From Mermis nigrescens (lineage: Eukaryota; Nematoda; Enoplea; Mermithida; Mermithidae), in NCBI GenBank assembly GCA_036768485.1, contig JAVLUZ010000627.1, positions 496,001 to 560,000 on the forward strand: a DNA stretch of 64,000 nucleotides. Direction: 5' to 3'. This document shows, piece by piece, positions 41,001 to 56,000 of this stretch. Positions within the stretch are counted from its first letter, which is position 1; every line of letters begins with the position of its first letter. Below the pieces are notes generated by a model. That model saw nothing but the letters and a program-made list of their open reading frames with translations, had not been told where the DNA came from and did not search any database. Made by a program: the position numbers and the translations under genes.

Positions 41001-44000
41001 CCTGACTTGGGTGGATAAATTAGCAGTTTTAAGCCGAAAATCGCTAAAAATCGTTCAAAAATCCTTAATTTTGCGCACTATTTTGGGCCAATGGGGAGCG
41101 GCCGCCCCCCCCTAAATCCGCCCCTGTCTGGGGGTTAGGGAAGTTCGATAAAAGTATCAAAATATGAAAAATTTCATTCACTGTTAGCTTTGAAAAATTG
41201 TCAGTTTCTTGGGAAAAGGAGGCTGTCAGACTTCCTCGAACGCTACTAGATCTTGTGTTTTGATTTTATTTTGAATGTCCCTAAGCCCCTTAGGATTGTG
41301 TACTTTGCCTACGCGGAAGTCAGGCGCATTTTCTCCCATAAAAGTTGAGGTTTTTCACTTCTTTCCACCCGAATTTCGAGTAAAAATTGCCATTTTCAGC
41401 TTTTTGGCTGTGATTTATTACGTGTTACGACTATACATACACAGCATAGGAATTCCGGGGGGAGTGAAATTGTGAAGTGCCTTTTCCGGGTCTAAAAATG
41501 GTAGGTACGCGTCAAAAACATCGTTTTTCAGCCTTTCTAACGATGCTCTATCTTTTTAGAGCATCAAAACATGAAAAATTTCGAAAAAAATCAAAAAAGT
41601 CGGAACAAATTGAACAAAATATAGTCAAAACAGAAGGATAATGGCGCCAAGCGCCAAAAATTTGGCACTTTTGATGAAATAGATGGCTGAAAACGCTTAA
41701 AAAACATCTTTTCTAAAAATTTTTAGAAAATTTTTGGAATTTTTCGAAAAATCGCCTATTCTGAGGGTGGTGAAAGACTTTTTGTGGGACTGAAACTTTT
41801 TCGGGGGGGGGTGTGAAACATTTCTCCCAAGATCATCTATGGTTACGACCTCGATTTACAGGATGATAAGTGTTGGGGTCAGCCAGAAACCTTTTCTGCC
41901 AAAATAAGCTGGAAAAGTGAGATGCTAAAATAGCGCAAAACCTGCATTAATTCACAGCTTTCTTGTCAATTTCAAGCTTTTTGTATACAATTTTGATTTT
42001 TGTCGATTTTTAGCATCTACATATTTCGCCTTGTTTCCCCACAGAAATTTTACATTTTTTACATATTTTTCTTCTAAATTTTACCCCAAAAAATTTTACA
42101 TTCTTCCTGAGGGTTCAGCTAGACTCTCCGAACCGCGCATTTCCGTATGGAAGGATGAAAGGGGATGTTACTATCGTAGAATTCGAGATCTGAGCCATGG
42201 TCAGGCGATTTCTTCAGCTTAGAGAAAATTTCTGCTCGATTTTTGTGAAACAAGTAGTTAACAGGTCAATGCTTTATTTTTATCCCGTTTGACCGTATAA
42301 TGTCTAGAATGGAGTTGAATTGACCTGAAGAAACATTAAAAACATTTCGACGAATTCTCATTTTTCGATTTAAACGACAAAACGAGTCAAAATGGGCTAA
42401 AAACTACTAAAAACCACACATTATTTTAGGGGGTTTTGGTGGTTTTCACTCCCACCAGACAAGTTTTAACTCCCCCCTCCGACATTTCCCCATTAGAATT
42501 CGTGATTTCCGAATTTTTCAAAACAAATCGTTAAAAATTTGCTGTTGGAAACGTTCAAATTTGCTCAAAAGTGTCAAATTTTTGTAACTTAGCGCCATAT
42601 GCTCATTTTTTGACTATATCTTGTTCAATTTCTTGATTTTTTCGCCATTTTTTAATGTTTTTATGCTCTAGAAAGATAGAGCGTCGTCAGAAGCGCCAAA
42701 AAACGATGTTTTTGAGAACGTATCCATCCATTCACCATTATTGGGCCCGAAGAGGCATCTTGAAATTTCACCCACCCCCCCTCCACCAATGCGGATCTAG
42801 GATGTTCGCACGATGGGAGGCGGTACCATAGGTGGGCAGCACCAAAATTGTAGGAGGTGGAAAAATTTTTGAAGGTCAAAATGGTCTTAAATAGTGGTCG
42901 TTATGGCGAAAAAACACCATTTTTCGATGTTTCTCATCGAGCACTATCCAATGGCATAAGAAAATCGCTGAAAAGCAAAAAAATTTCAAAATTCGAATTT
43001 TGGGGGAGGGTATTTCAACTTCTGGGAGTGCATACCCCCCTCCAAACCCCCACGCCCACGTGTGGGCGGTACCCCAAATTTTCCAAAAATAGTCGGAAAC
43101 AGGTCCAAAAATTTGCCTTCAATGTGCGAAATGACGTTTTTTTAGCGTTTTGCGTTGTCCAATTTTATCTAAAATGTCTTTTAAGCAGCATTTTTCCATG
43201 AAATATTGAAATTTTCGACAACTTTTTTTGCGAAAAAATCATCAGATTTGTTTGACTTTAGCGAAAGCGCCAAAAAATTCAAAAGTTATGTTTGAAAGTT
43301 GAAGCAAAATGGCTTAAGCAGCCGTTTTTGCTTTTGAAATCGTTTTGAAACTTATTTCGTGAGCAAAATTATGACTTTTAGGCCGCCGAGAAAGTAAATA
43401 AATGTCGTAATAGTTATTATCGGCTCGAAGCACCAAAAAATTCGAGAAATTATGATCACCGACTGCCAAAAATCATTGCAAATGACATATCTATTCTTTA
43501 TCTCCAAAACTATTTTGGGCCAATGGCAGGCACGTAGCTGGCCGTCCTATTTCGGTGGGGACCAACACCAATTTTTTGGGGGGACCAAGCCCAAAAAGGC
43601 CGAAAATAGCACAAAATAAGGTTTAAAAAGTCCTATTTCTCCAATTTTTCTGAATTTTGGGGGTCAGCGAACCCCCCCCATTTTCCCCAGAGACACGTGC
43701 CTGGCCAATGGGGGGAAAAGTGGCTCCCCCCACCCCTTCAATCCTCCCCTGCCCGCCAGAATTTTTATCAAATTTTCATATTTTGACGAAAAATCGAAAT
43801 TTTTCTTTTTTTATCAAATTTTCAACCATATTTTGACAAAAAATCGAAATTTGAACCATTTCTCAAAATTTCGTCAAAAGTTGGGCGGTTTCGTCAATTA
43901 GTCCGAAATTGAGCATTAGTCCTTTCGTCACGTCAATATCTATTTTTAGCCGCTATACTTAAATACGAGAATAACGTTATGAACATTCGGCAGTTTAATA

Positions 44001-47000
44001 GCTCGCCGCACCCTTATTGGCTTCCCAATTTCATGGACGTTTTCACGTGGTCTTTGCCCTTTGTCGGCGAAAAAGGTTCGCCCTTTCTTCCTATCATTCT
44101 TTGCTATTATTTTATCATTTTTAATCGTTTATTTTTACTAAAGAAGTTCGTTTTGTATTTCGTGCCGCTTAGTTGTTGTTTAAAGATAAACTCGAAGCCA
44201 CAAAAAATTTGCAAGTTTCATCAGCGAAATGTCAACAAAGCCGAAATCTTTGGCGAATTTGAATTTTTTCCCCAAAAAATTTTCAGTCTTGTTTACACTT
44301 GTCTTTTATTTTAAAAGCTGAATAAAAGAACAATTTAACCAGCGATCTATTGCGTCGAATAAATAGTATTATGCTAACAACCAATCGGTATAACTAAGTT
44401 ACTTGTGTGTATCCATACATGATCTTGGGGTGTGGTTATTCACCTTTGCAGAATCAATTTTAACCTCTCCCGCAAAAGAATTTTCACCCCCCCAGAATTG
44501 GCGATTTTTCAATAAGTTTCCTAAACTTACCTGAAAATTGGTCGAAAAAGTGTCTTTTTAAGCGTTTTGGCTATCTATTTGCTCAAAATCGCCAAATTAT
44601 TCGGCGCTTCGCGCCATATATTCATGTTTTAAGCGATATATTGAGTGAATTTATTCGACGTTTCTTTGAAATTTTTTCATGATTTTATGCTCTAGCAAGA
44701 TAGAGTATCGTCAGAAACGCTCAACAAAACGATGTTTAACGTTCGATACAGACCATTTTTGGGCTCAACAAAGGCACATTTTAGGTTTTCACCCCCAGAA
44801 TTACCAGTTATTGTTTCTCGCTTAAGTCGAGCTTAACGCGAGTTGAGCCCTTGCTAAAAGATGCGTCGCTTTGTGTAAAGTGCAATTCTGCGTATGGGAG
44901 GGGCGGGGGCGGCCGCCCCCATTGGCCCAAAATCAGTGCGCAGAATTAAGCATTTTTGGGCGATTTTTGAGCGATTTTCGGGTTAGAACGGCTAATTTTT
45001 CCGCCCAAGTCAAGTTTCCGTCCCCCCCCTTAGAAAAATCCTAGATCCGCCACTGTTGATACATTATCGGATCTCGCTAACTCTGATTATATTATTAAAC
45101 TTCGTTTACACTGTTTCGTTTCATTCATTTTTCCGATGATGCTCAATTGTGCTCTGTTTACACCACCTCAGTCCATTCGGTTTTTATTTTCGCTTTATTT
45201 TTTCTCCGTTTCTGAATTTTTTCTCGTTTTTGTTTAAAGTGACCGAAATGTTGGTTCACATCCTCAATATTTGCTCAGACGACGAATTAATGGCCGAGAT
45301 CGATGATACGTTCGAAGGTGAGTGGGTCGTACGTTTTTTGACGAATTCGGTATCCCTTAATTTGGATTTTGGGGATTTTGGCCCTCCACGGGGAGCCGTA
45401 CGTAAGGCCCTCTTCCCCAAGCTCCTGAACTTTTCCCTTATTTTGATTCTCGAATCCGTGATGTAAAGTTGGCTTCAGTATTAGCTTTTCGTGATCTTTG
45501 TACTTCAGCGCCTGCTCGCAAACAGTTGTGTAAAGAGTCGCGCGTCGCCAAAAAAATAAATGCTTTACGTTAGTAAGAAAATGTGTATCGCCTAAGAATA
45601 TTTATATGTAAATTTTGGTTTAAATAATAAACCGGATGTAAATATCTGATTAAAGCGTCATCTCGGCTGGTCTATTAGTTTTTACTTCTCGCTTCGCTTT
45701 ACACTGGCATTTATGCTTTACATTTATATTTATATTTATTTATACTTTACACTTATATTTATCATTTTTACTATACATTTATATTTATACTTTGCACTTT
45801 ACACTTTACACTTTTCACGCTGTGTAAAGCGCGCCGCACTTCTTTCCTTCTTATTGCGCTTTTGGCTGAGATTTAGCCCACCACTTCACGTTTTATGTGG
45901 CCTTTGCGGCACTTTACACTAAAAGTTTATTTTGTTATTTTTGATTTGTTTATGAAATTTGTATGACGAATATTTTTTTCTAGAATTTGAATTTTTGTAT
46001 TTATGCTCATTTCCTCGAAAATTTTTCTATTTTTATAAAGCGCCACTTTGTAACGTTGTTATGAAATTGTGTTTTTCAAATTTCTAATCGAATTTTCATC
46101 ATTTTTGGCTCTTTTGAATAACTCGTAGGCAATATTCGATGAATAAATGATGATTTGTTTTTCTAATGCCTAATATCATATAAAAAATTACACCCAACAG
46201 CTCGAAATTCTGGGAAGGTGTCCCGGCCACTGTCAGGGGGGTGGAAATTATCTCCAATTTTCGTCCACAATTGATAAAAACTAGTGAAAAATTACCAAAA
46301 ACGCGTGTTTTCGCCAAAAATCGAGAGTGGGTCAAAATTATTGTCTTCTAGGGAATGGGGGACGACCTGCTTAGGGCGCAGGGGCGGATCTAGGGGCGCC
46401 GCCCCATTGGCCCAAAATAGTGCGCAAAATTAAGGATTTTTGAGCGATTTTTAGCGACTTTCTGGTTAAAACGGCTAATTTTTCCGCCCAAGTCAGAATT
46501 CCGCCCCCCCCTTAGGGGTACCGCCTCCCCCCTAGGGTTACCGCCTCCCCCTTAGGGGTACCGCCTTTCCCTTAGGGAAATTCTGGATCCGCCACTGTTA
46601 GGGCGGTATATAAGTGGGCCGGTGGGGGGTGAATGAATTTTTGGCCTAAACTGACGAAAGGGCACCTTAATTTGGCTTTAGATGCAAGCTTTTGCCAAAA
46701 ATCACGGAGGCGGAAAATTCTGACTTTGGGATGAGGGAGACCCATTTTAGTTGAGCGAATCCCCGTCCCTACTTAGTAGCTTTCTCAGCTTTAGGATTTC
46801 GTCATAAATTTTGATTCAAAAATGAATTTTTCCGTATTAAGCAAATTTAAGCTAATTTTTAAGTTTTTATGGAAAAAAAATTGTTTTTGCTTTTTAATTT
46901 GGCTCATTTCTGGACTAAATACCAGTGTTTTGGGTTTTTACTTTTGTTTTTCGCTTAAGCTTTTATTTCTTAAGTTCAATTTTGATCTTATTTTCAATCT

Positions 47001-50000
47001 TTTCAGTCGATTTTATCTGAAATGCATAGTTATGCAGATATTTCCTTGCAAGTTGAATTCACAGATACAAGAAAAATAAAATTATTAAACTATCATTAAA
47101 TTATGTCAAATCATGAAACGCTCGTCCATTAGCGCACAATTTATTGTAGTAAACATTAATTTCGATATATCAGTAAATCAATTCCAGCCAAAAATAAGAA
47201 AATTTGGTTTTTTATGAACTTTCAGAACCATTTTTATTATTTTTGTATTATTATTTTTTTATTTTTTGTCGTCTTCTATCCCGCCCAAAACCGCTCAAAT
47301 TTTTGTTAGGCGTGTAGAACGTGTCAAATTTTTTTCGGCGCTTCGCGCCGGATTATTCATTTTTCTGTATTGTTTTTCTTTGTAAATCACAAAGATTAAC
47401 TACAAAGACAGAAATTGGGAAATGATTTGTTCGTTGAATGATGAGAAATGAGGTCTGTAGATTGTTTAAACGATAAATTTGTGTAATATGAGTATGGAAT
47501 AGAGTGAAATTTTTGAAATTTTCCTTCGTCATTGCTTAGAGCTCGTTCGGACACGCTCAAAAATGCCTTTATTTTTGCCCATCTCCTAATGGTTCTCGAG
47601 ATATCTGACCTCAAAATTTTCGCCCCTCCCCGAAATAAAATCCCAGATGCGGGCCTGGAATGGTCATATAGTGAATTGTGGTCATCGTTTTTGAATAGGT
47701 CCCTTTGCATACAATGCGCAGCATGGGAATTCTGGGGAGAGGTGAAAACCTAAAGTGCCTTTTTGGGCCCGAAAATGGCCGGTACGCGTTAAAAAACATC
47801 GTTTTGGCGTTTCTGACGATACTCTATCCTTCTAGAGCATAAAATCATGAAGAAAATTTCGAATAAAGTCGAATAAATTGACCAATATATCGCTTAAAAC
47901 ATGAATATATGGCGCGAAGCGCCGAAAATTCTGCGATTTTGAGCAAATAGATAGCCAAAAACCCTTAAAAAGACACTTTTTCTACCAATTTTCAGGTAAG
48001 TTTAGGAAACTTTTGAAAAATCTCCAATCCTGGGAGGGGGTGAAAAATTTTTTGCGGGGGTGAAACCCCCCCCCCCAAACTCCCCCCCCAAGATCACATA
48101 TGTCCCTTCGTACGGGTATAAAGGCGGTCCCCAAAAGTCTACATATACATTTTGTACGCGTACATTTTAGGGTAGTATAATATGGCACAGTAGCACGTAA
48201 TATGCGGTAAATAGGCTTTCTTGGCCGTTATTATCGAAGTTTGGCTAATTTATAGGTTTTAGCGATTAAAAATACAAAAAAATATTTAAAAAATTTTTTT
48301 ATATTTTTAACCATTTTCATTAGAATTTTCTGCATTTTTTCCGCAGTAAGCTCATAAATTATCTTGTAGCGCCTTTCGTTTCCTCAAAATCGCCCGACAG
48401 TACCTGGTTTTACAAAACCCTAGGTAGAGTAATACCCCCTCTCAACCCCATGCCCATGTGTGATTGCAAACCTAAAGTCGCCTTAACCTGATCCTCTGAT
48501 TTTCATGATTTTTTTCTGCATCCTAAAATTTTACTTAAAACTTCGTTTTTTCAGCTTTTCGCTTTCTTCGGTCCTATTGAAAAAAATGCTCGATTCTCCG
48601 ATGCCCTAGTTCAAAATTAATCCTGTTTTTTATTATAACAAGATTCTTTTTTACTTTAAATGAATTGATTCTCTTGCATGCGAAATGTTCGGAAAAAAAT
48701 TCCTTTTTTTTCGTTATTTTTATATTGTCTCCGCTCTTGTCAATTTGCTCTTTATCTCATTTATCGAATTTGGCCTCTACTATCTAATTTTTCTGAAACT
48801 TTCAACTTTTTCAAAAAATATTTAGCATTTTTTATTTTAAAAAAGAGGATGAAGTTTCTAAATTTACTAGCATCAGCATTTTCTGAGTTTTGTGCTAGAT
48901 TGACCTTTGCTTGGCTTAGGATATTAGCTGTTTTTTTTAAAAAAATCTAGCTACAATACGCACGCGTATAACGTGGGTTTGCTTGCGTCCACGGCCAAAC
49001 TGAGCCGTTCTCTTTCCGCCAAAGTCGTAAATTTTTACTCAAAATTTTGACCGAAAAAATTTGCTTTTTTGGCCATTTTTGTGTTTTTAGCCATTTTTTT
49101 GTCTTTTTAGGTGTTTTTAGCCATTTTTTGTCTTTCTAGGTGTTTTTTGCCGTTTTTGGACAGAAATTGAACTTCATTCATCCCATCTTTTTTTGAAAAT
49201 GACCTTCTGCCCCTCCCATAATCTTTAGCTGTTATAAGTCTCTTAATATGAAAGAATGTCGTAGTTGCATTGTGGCCCTTAAATTGCCCTGTTGATAATA
49301 ATTCGCAAAAACGAAAGTTAGGCAGTTGCGATACTAGGAATAATCGTATATTGTAGCAACTAGCAAATATAAATTTCTCGATCTGATACTGGCATAGTAA
49401 GAAGTCATCAGTACGAGAAAGAAGCAGAAAGAAATAAACAAAAAGAAATAATGAGGGGAAAAAGAAAAAAGAGGAAAAAATGAAATAAAAAATAGATAAA
49501 TAAATAAATAAGTAACCGTGCAAATATTGAAAAAAAGACTTTAGTGTTACACCCGATGGGGCTTGCTGTATGCAAAAATGTTAAGGAGGACTTGAGCGCA
49601 TACTTGCGTGGTAGGGGGTTCGGTCGAAACATTCCCTGAACTTAATTTTCTTCTTTTTACCGATTTTCATAGCGTTCGTGAATTAATGGGAAACGTCGGA
49701 GAATAATGGTTTTATACTAATTTTTCTACCCTTTTTTACCGAAAAATTTTGTGCCCTAACGCTCAGAATTCGTATGCTGGCTACCATACATGCTCAGCAT
49801 GGGAATTCTGGGGGTATGAAAACCTAAAGTGCCTTTTTTGGGCCCAAAAATGGCCAGTACGCGTTTTAAAAAACATCGTTTTTGGCGTTTCTGACGATAC
49901 TCTATCCTCCTAGAGCATGAAATCATGAAAAAAATTTTGAAAAAGTCGAATAAATTGACCAATATATCGCTCAAAACATGAATATATGGCGCGAAGCGCC

Positions 50001-53000
50001 GAAATTTGGCGATTTTGAGCAAATAGATAGCCAAAAACCCTTAAAAAGACACTTTTTCTACCGATTTTCAGGTAAGTTTAGGAAACTTTTGAAAAATCGC
50101 CAATTCTAGGGGGTGAAAAATTTTTTGCGGGGGGGGGGGTGAAAAATGATTCTGCGGGGGTTGAACCCCCCAAGATCATGTATGCTGGCCACGCGTTATC
50201 GTCGTGGGTTTTCGCTCATCCCCCAACCCAGAAAGTTTTTCGTCCTCAGATACATCATACCTCCCTCCCTAGAATTCGGAATTTTATCAGAAAAAACTCG
50301 CTGAAAATGCGCTTTCTCACGCTTTTTAAGGCTACCTGTTCGCTCAAAAGTATCAAATTCTTGGCGCATCGTACCATATCATTTACTTAGTTTTGACTAC
50401 ACGTCGTTCAATTTATTCGGATTTTTTAAAATATTCTCAGATTTCGAAAAGATAACGTAGATATCATTAAAACGCCAAAAAGTGATGTTTTTAGCGAGTA
50501 ACTACCGTTTTTAAACCAAAGAAAGCGATTTGAAACATTTATTTCATTACACCCCCGCCCTTCAGAATCTAAGCGGCGCATTTCTGGTGCTGATCATGCT
50601 TGGACATCGTATGAACCATAAATATAACGGCTTGAATTTCCTGGTAGTGGTATCCAGCCATTTTAAGGGGGGGGGTGGGTGGGGAGCATATATGTACGAT
50701 GGGGCTCAGGGGGTATTACCTTCGCTAAAGGGTGAGCAGGCAGGCCGGCGATTTTGAGCGATGGAACGTTTTTTGTGTCAGTTTTTATGTCAAAAGCAGT
50801 AGAATGTCAAAAAAATTTTCGGCGTTACCCAAAAAGCGCCAAAAATTAATCGATTTCTGTATTTTTAATCTTAAAAGTGATATACTCGTAAATGCAGTCA
50901 AAATGGACTAAAAATGTTTTTGAAATGCGAAATTACCACGAAAAGACCTTTTTATTGGCTATTTTGACTATTTTGTTCGTTTAAACAACAAAAGAAAATC
51001 GTGAACGCTAAATTTGCCGTTTTTTATTTCTGAGATTTTACTCTCCGTCCGTCCTCTGCCGACCCTGACCTTGTGGATTAATGGCGGAAAGTGAAAATAA
51101 CTTCTAATTTTTGGCCAAGAAACACTTAAAAACGGTTAAAAATGCAATTTTTCCTCAGCGTCGGGGGGATTGAAAATTTTCCGACTTTGATGCCATGGGA
51201 AGACAACCAACTTTGGGTGGTGGGGATCCCGCGTGTCCCACCCTGTTACATGTATGCAATGAAGTATAGCTGCCTTTGATTATATATTTACGCTCTTGCG
51301 TTGTAATGACGCATGCGGTGTAGGATTTGGAGGGGGTCCTTGAGTTCCCCGCGGAAGAGCGGAGTGGGAATTTTTTGTGAATTAAATGAAGGCAAAATTG
51401 AGGCAGAAAACGAACAAAAATCGATATTTTCTACAAAGAGTATTGAAATCGACCAGAAGATGTCAATAAGTACAATTTTTACGCAATATTAACTTTTGCA
51501 CCCCTTTTAAGACCATTTAAGCTCAAGAATATTCTCTGTTGCCATGCTGTGCATTTCCATGATTATGACTATTAAGTAAAATTAAATTCAGCAAAATTTT
51601 AAGATTAGAAATTCTAAAATTGCTGATCAGGTAAAATGGTGAGCAATCTCCCAGTCATATGACTACAACTTTTTTCAATTTTGTATGCGTTTTTATATGG
51701 TTTTTATTTATTTTTTTCAATTCTTTTTCATATGGTTTTTTTATATTTTCTTTTTTTATATATATTTTTTATATTTTTAAAATTTTTATAAAAATTTTCA
51801 ATTTTTTTATATCTTTATTTTTATTTATATTTTATATTTTCTGTTTTTTTATCATATGACTACAACTTTTTTTATATTTTTATATTTTTTTTATAATTTT
51901 ATATGGCTCGAAGTTTTGGTTGGGTTTGCCGGCCATTTCTAGGGGTTGGGAATGGGCGGGGTGAATGATTTGAAATTTTTGGTTAAAAGACCCTTAAAAA
52001 CGGCCAAAAAATTCAAATTTTCTCAAAAAAATCGGGGAGGAGGTCCAGAATTTTGTTGGCTTTCGGAGGGGTTGGGAACAAGCAACTTTGTATGGGGATT
52101 CCCGAATTCCTTAGTTGCATGTACGACGTAAAAGCTAATTTTCTAAAACTGTAGAAATGCACCGATTTATTACCAACATGAAATGGGAAGCTTAATATCA
52201 GAAAATTTAAGGTAAAATATGCAATTTACTTATTAACTAATTAATTAATAATCAACGGTGCTGAATATACCCTTGATTACATGAAATCAAATTGCGTTTT
52301 TTCTTAATGCAGACTCGGAAGGTAAGAATAGTTGTTCATAGCTTACTCCGCTTAATATTTTTTCACGTATACTTGTGGGAATTAGGTTTTGAATTTTTGG
52401 TTTGAATTTAATTTTAATTTAAGTATTCCGAGAAATCTGTTTTATAGGCAAGAAAATGCTTGAAATATGTTTGAAATTTATTTAGATTCCTAGATTTTCA
52501 GAAATATACTGGTTTCTAGACTCTTTTTTCAAGTTTTCGAACACTTTGATGCCAGCTTTTTGTTTTTAAGAGTTGACTTTTGCCGCTTTTTACGCCCTGA
52601 CTGAGAAAATAGTTTGTTTGGTGAAATGTTTTTTTTAATTTTCATTCTTTTTCCAACATTTTTCAAAATTTAGCTTTTTTCCTCGAAAGTCATTTAAAAA
52701 TATTAAACTCCCACGCGCTCGTCTAATCGTGGCAATCTTCCAAGCCTTGAGGACACGTGATCTTGAGGTTCTGCTCTGTCTGACCATACATGTAATGACT
52801 CGAAATTTAGAATTAGGCTACCCGGCTATATTCCAGGAAAGGGGGGGTAAGCGACTTCATTGGCCAAAAATGGCAAAAAACGCCTGTACATATATGGCCA
52901 AAATGCAAAGTATACTAGTTTTCGAGGTCATTTTTGCCCAAAAAGCTTGAACTCTTCCCATCTGTTAGTCTGTTACTTGTATGGCTTTGATGACCTAAGG

Positions 53001-56000
53001 TTCCTTTGTAAATGTACAAAGATGGTCCCCGACAGTCTTTGTACATTTTGTACATGCAATTTTTTGTGTACCTACTATAGTGTGGTAAAACAGGGTTTTT
53101 CGTCCTTTGGTAGTGTATTATTTTATCTAGTTTCTGAGTTTATGACGCCAAAAATTACTAAAAATTGTCTCAAAACGGCGCGAAGCGCCGAAAAATTTGA
53201 CATTTTTCCGTTCTAAATGCAAGTTCTGCCATTAGAAGATACGTAGAACAGACAATTACTCATTTCGACGCGAAGCGCCGAAAATTTTCGCTAATTTTAC
53301 ACCTTTTTACAGTTTATCCCGAAAAGGCTTTGTAAATCGGGAAAAATCTTTGCCGAATACAAAATAACCGTGCCCCCCACCGTATGATTGCTAAACCCCA
53401 GAATTTTTGATTTATTGAAAGTATTGAAAAATTTCAAATTATTTTTTATATTTTACTTGTCTTCATCGAATTTTTTGTCGGAATTTTTTTTACGTTGCTC
53501 TCTCCGTAAGAATTGTTCAAATCGCCAAAAATAGTGTTTTTGACGCGTACTCATCGTTTTAGAACGCAAAAGAAGGCACTTTGAGATCCCGTTTTTGGGA
53601 CTGTCCTCCCTCGTCTCCTAGAATTTCTATGCTGTGCAGTGCAGTCATTGTATTGACTCAGGGTCGACAAATTTTCTCTCAATTATCATTGCATAACTTA
53701 GTTTCTGCATTGTTTTTTCATTTTTCTTTTTTTCTAAATCTTGAAATATTCTAAATGAATAGCCAGATAAGTCATTAAACCTTGGGGTCTGATTTGTGTT
53801 AAATTCCGCCGGATTCGCGCCCAATAAGCGCTACTTAGTAAAACTTTTCTCGTGTCGAAATTTCCGAGTAGCTTTAGACTTTTTGAAAAATTTGCATCAG
53901 AAGCTATTTTAAATAAGAAGATGCTGTGAAATTAGCGAAAAAACACATTTAAGCGCAATAAATGGCAATTCGTGTTATTTTTGACAGTTCGGGGCCACTT
54001 TTCACAAGAGTACGGCTCCTAGATTCGGGGGTATCCAAAATTTTTTGATGGTCAAGGAAGCGCCGGAAAAATTGATTTTAGTGACGAAAAACACCATTTC
54101 CGCTATTTTCCGTCGAATACCACATATTGGCCTAAAAAGCGCGAAAAATGAAGAAATTAAAATTTGATTCTGTCTCTATTTCGCATCCTGGATTCCAGAC
54201 CCCCACGCCCACTGTGGCTGCGCTCGCCCTTTCGGAATTCCTGAATCCGCTTCTTTTCTGTCCCTGCTGGGCTCATCAATCTATTCGTGTTGTTCAATAA
54301 CTTCGAGTTTCAAAGCTGCATTCGCTTGATTTATGCATGTCGCGTGCACACATGGAGTTTGCGGGCTTTGGGTGGCTAGGACTCTCAGAAGTCGAGAGTA
54401 TCCACGCCATAGATGCGTAAGGTCAAATTTTCAGGGGTGTGAAAACCAAAAATTGGTAGATGGCTAATTTCTTCGTAGAAACAGTCCTATAGCCTTTTTG
54501 GGCTGAGAAGATTAGCTATATTGCTTTTTCTGGCTGAGAAAACTGACGATATAGCCTTTTTGGACTCACAAACGTATCTATATAATGTTTTCGGACTAAC
54601 TAAAGCCTTTTCAGCCCTTTTTAGAGTCGAGGAAATAGATTTTCTAATAGCACTTCTGAGCTCACACGGTATGCTTCTGCTTAGTCCAAAGAAAAGGCTA
54701 TACAGCTAGTTTCTGAGCCCAAACAAATGCTACATAGCGATGCTTTTTCGGTCCTAATCGTTCGATAGCTATCAGTTTTTCATAGCTCAGTGTGTGGAGT
54801 AATTCGCCCTCGCCCCCATGCTCTTGCATGACCCGCGCCCCTACCCAAATAATCCGGTTGATCTGCTAGAATTATATTATTAACGACTTTATGCGATTTG
54901 GCACCGGCAGGCCTTATAATTTAGTAGCTGTCCACGTGCGTTCGCATGTCATTATTTTGATTTTAATGGAAACGATCGTAGTGTTCCCCGCTCTGTTATA
55001 TAATTTGGAAAAGTAAGAACGCAAAAAAGTTTTATATACATTATAGAACGTCTTTCTGTCATTATCTAACAATGTTCTTGACCGTTCCAAAAGACTTGCT
55101 CGCTTTCTAACGTTCGAATGATTTCATAAAAAAATTCAAAAATCCTCGGATTTTGGGGGAAGATCCCCCACCCAAGGTCGAACGCCCCCCCCATCCCCCA
55201 AACTCAGAAAATTTTTTACCCATTCCCCATTTTTTAAAAATTTGCGATTTTGACCGTTTTTGGCCAAAAAATGGGAGGTAATTCACCCCCCCCCAATTTC
55301 GAGCCGTTATATGCATGTATGATTTGCGTGCGAAAAATCGCCAAACTCGAAATAAATGTGTTACAAAGAGTCGAAATATTGCGCCACTCTACCTATGGCC
55401 GAATTTAAGAAATAACGACAAATGAGGCCAAGAGCATAAATATACGTGGGCTGCAAGAAAATTCTGGGGGGTGCAAGACTTTTGAATGTCAAAAAATGGT
55501 CTTTAAAATGGTGGTATGGCGATAAAAACACCATTTTTCGACGTTTCTCATCAAGCACTATCTATTGGCATCAAAAAATTGCGAAACAAACGAAAAAAAT
55601 TTTCGAAAAATGAATTCTGGGGGGGTGTTTTGGTTTCTGGGGCATGCATACCCCCAAACCCCACGCCCAGGTGTGGCCAAGAGCCGTCATTAAAAAAATA
55701 GAGATTAATTTTGTATCTCGCCAGCTGTGTGAGGCCAACGGGAAGTATGATCGTCCGATCTCCCAAAATTCGCCCCTGCTTTACCGAGCTCTCCAGCTAA
55801 AAAATTGCGCCTCTCCCCATAATTAAATCCTCAATAGAGACAGTGTGCGGCTAAATCTGTTATATTCGATTAATTTTGCTATTATTTTATGATAAAAATT
55901 TTTTTTATAAAACAAGCGGTTCGATCGAGCTTTCAGGCGCTTATTGACGTTCGGTTTTTGACGGGTTTTGGATTCCTCCCTTAAAATTCATTCCCTTGCA

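Noticed and set aside
49107..49523. 138-codon minus-strand frame starting with hydrophobic residues
   Set aside because: The hydrophobic run is the translation of an A/G-rich simple tract, and the rest has no similarity.
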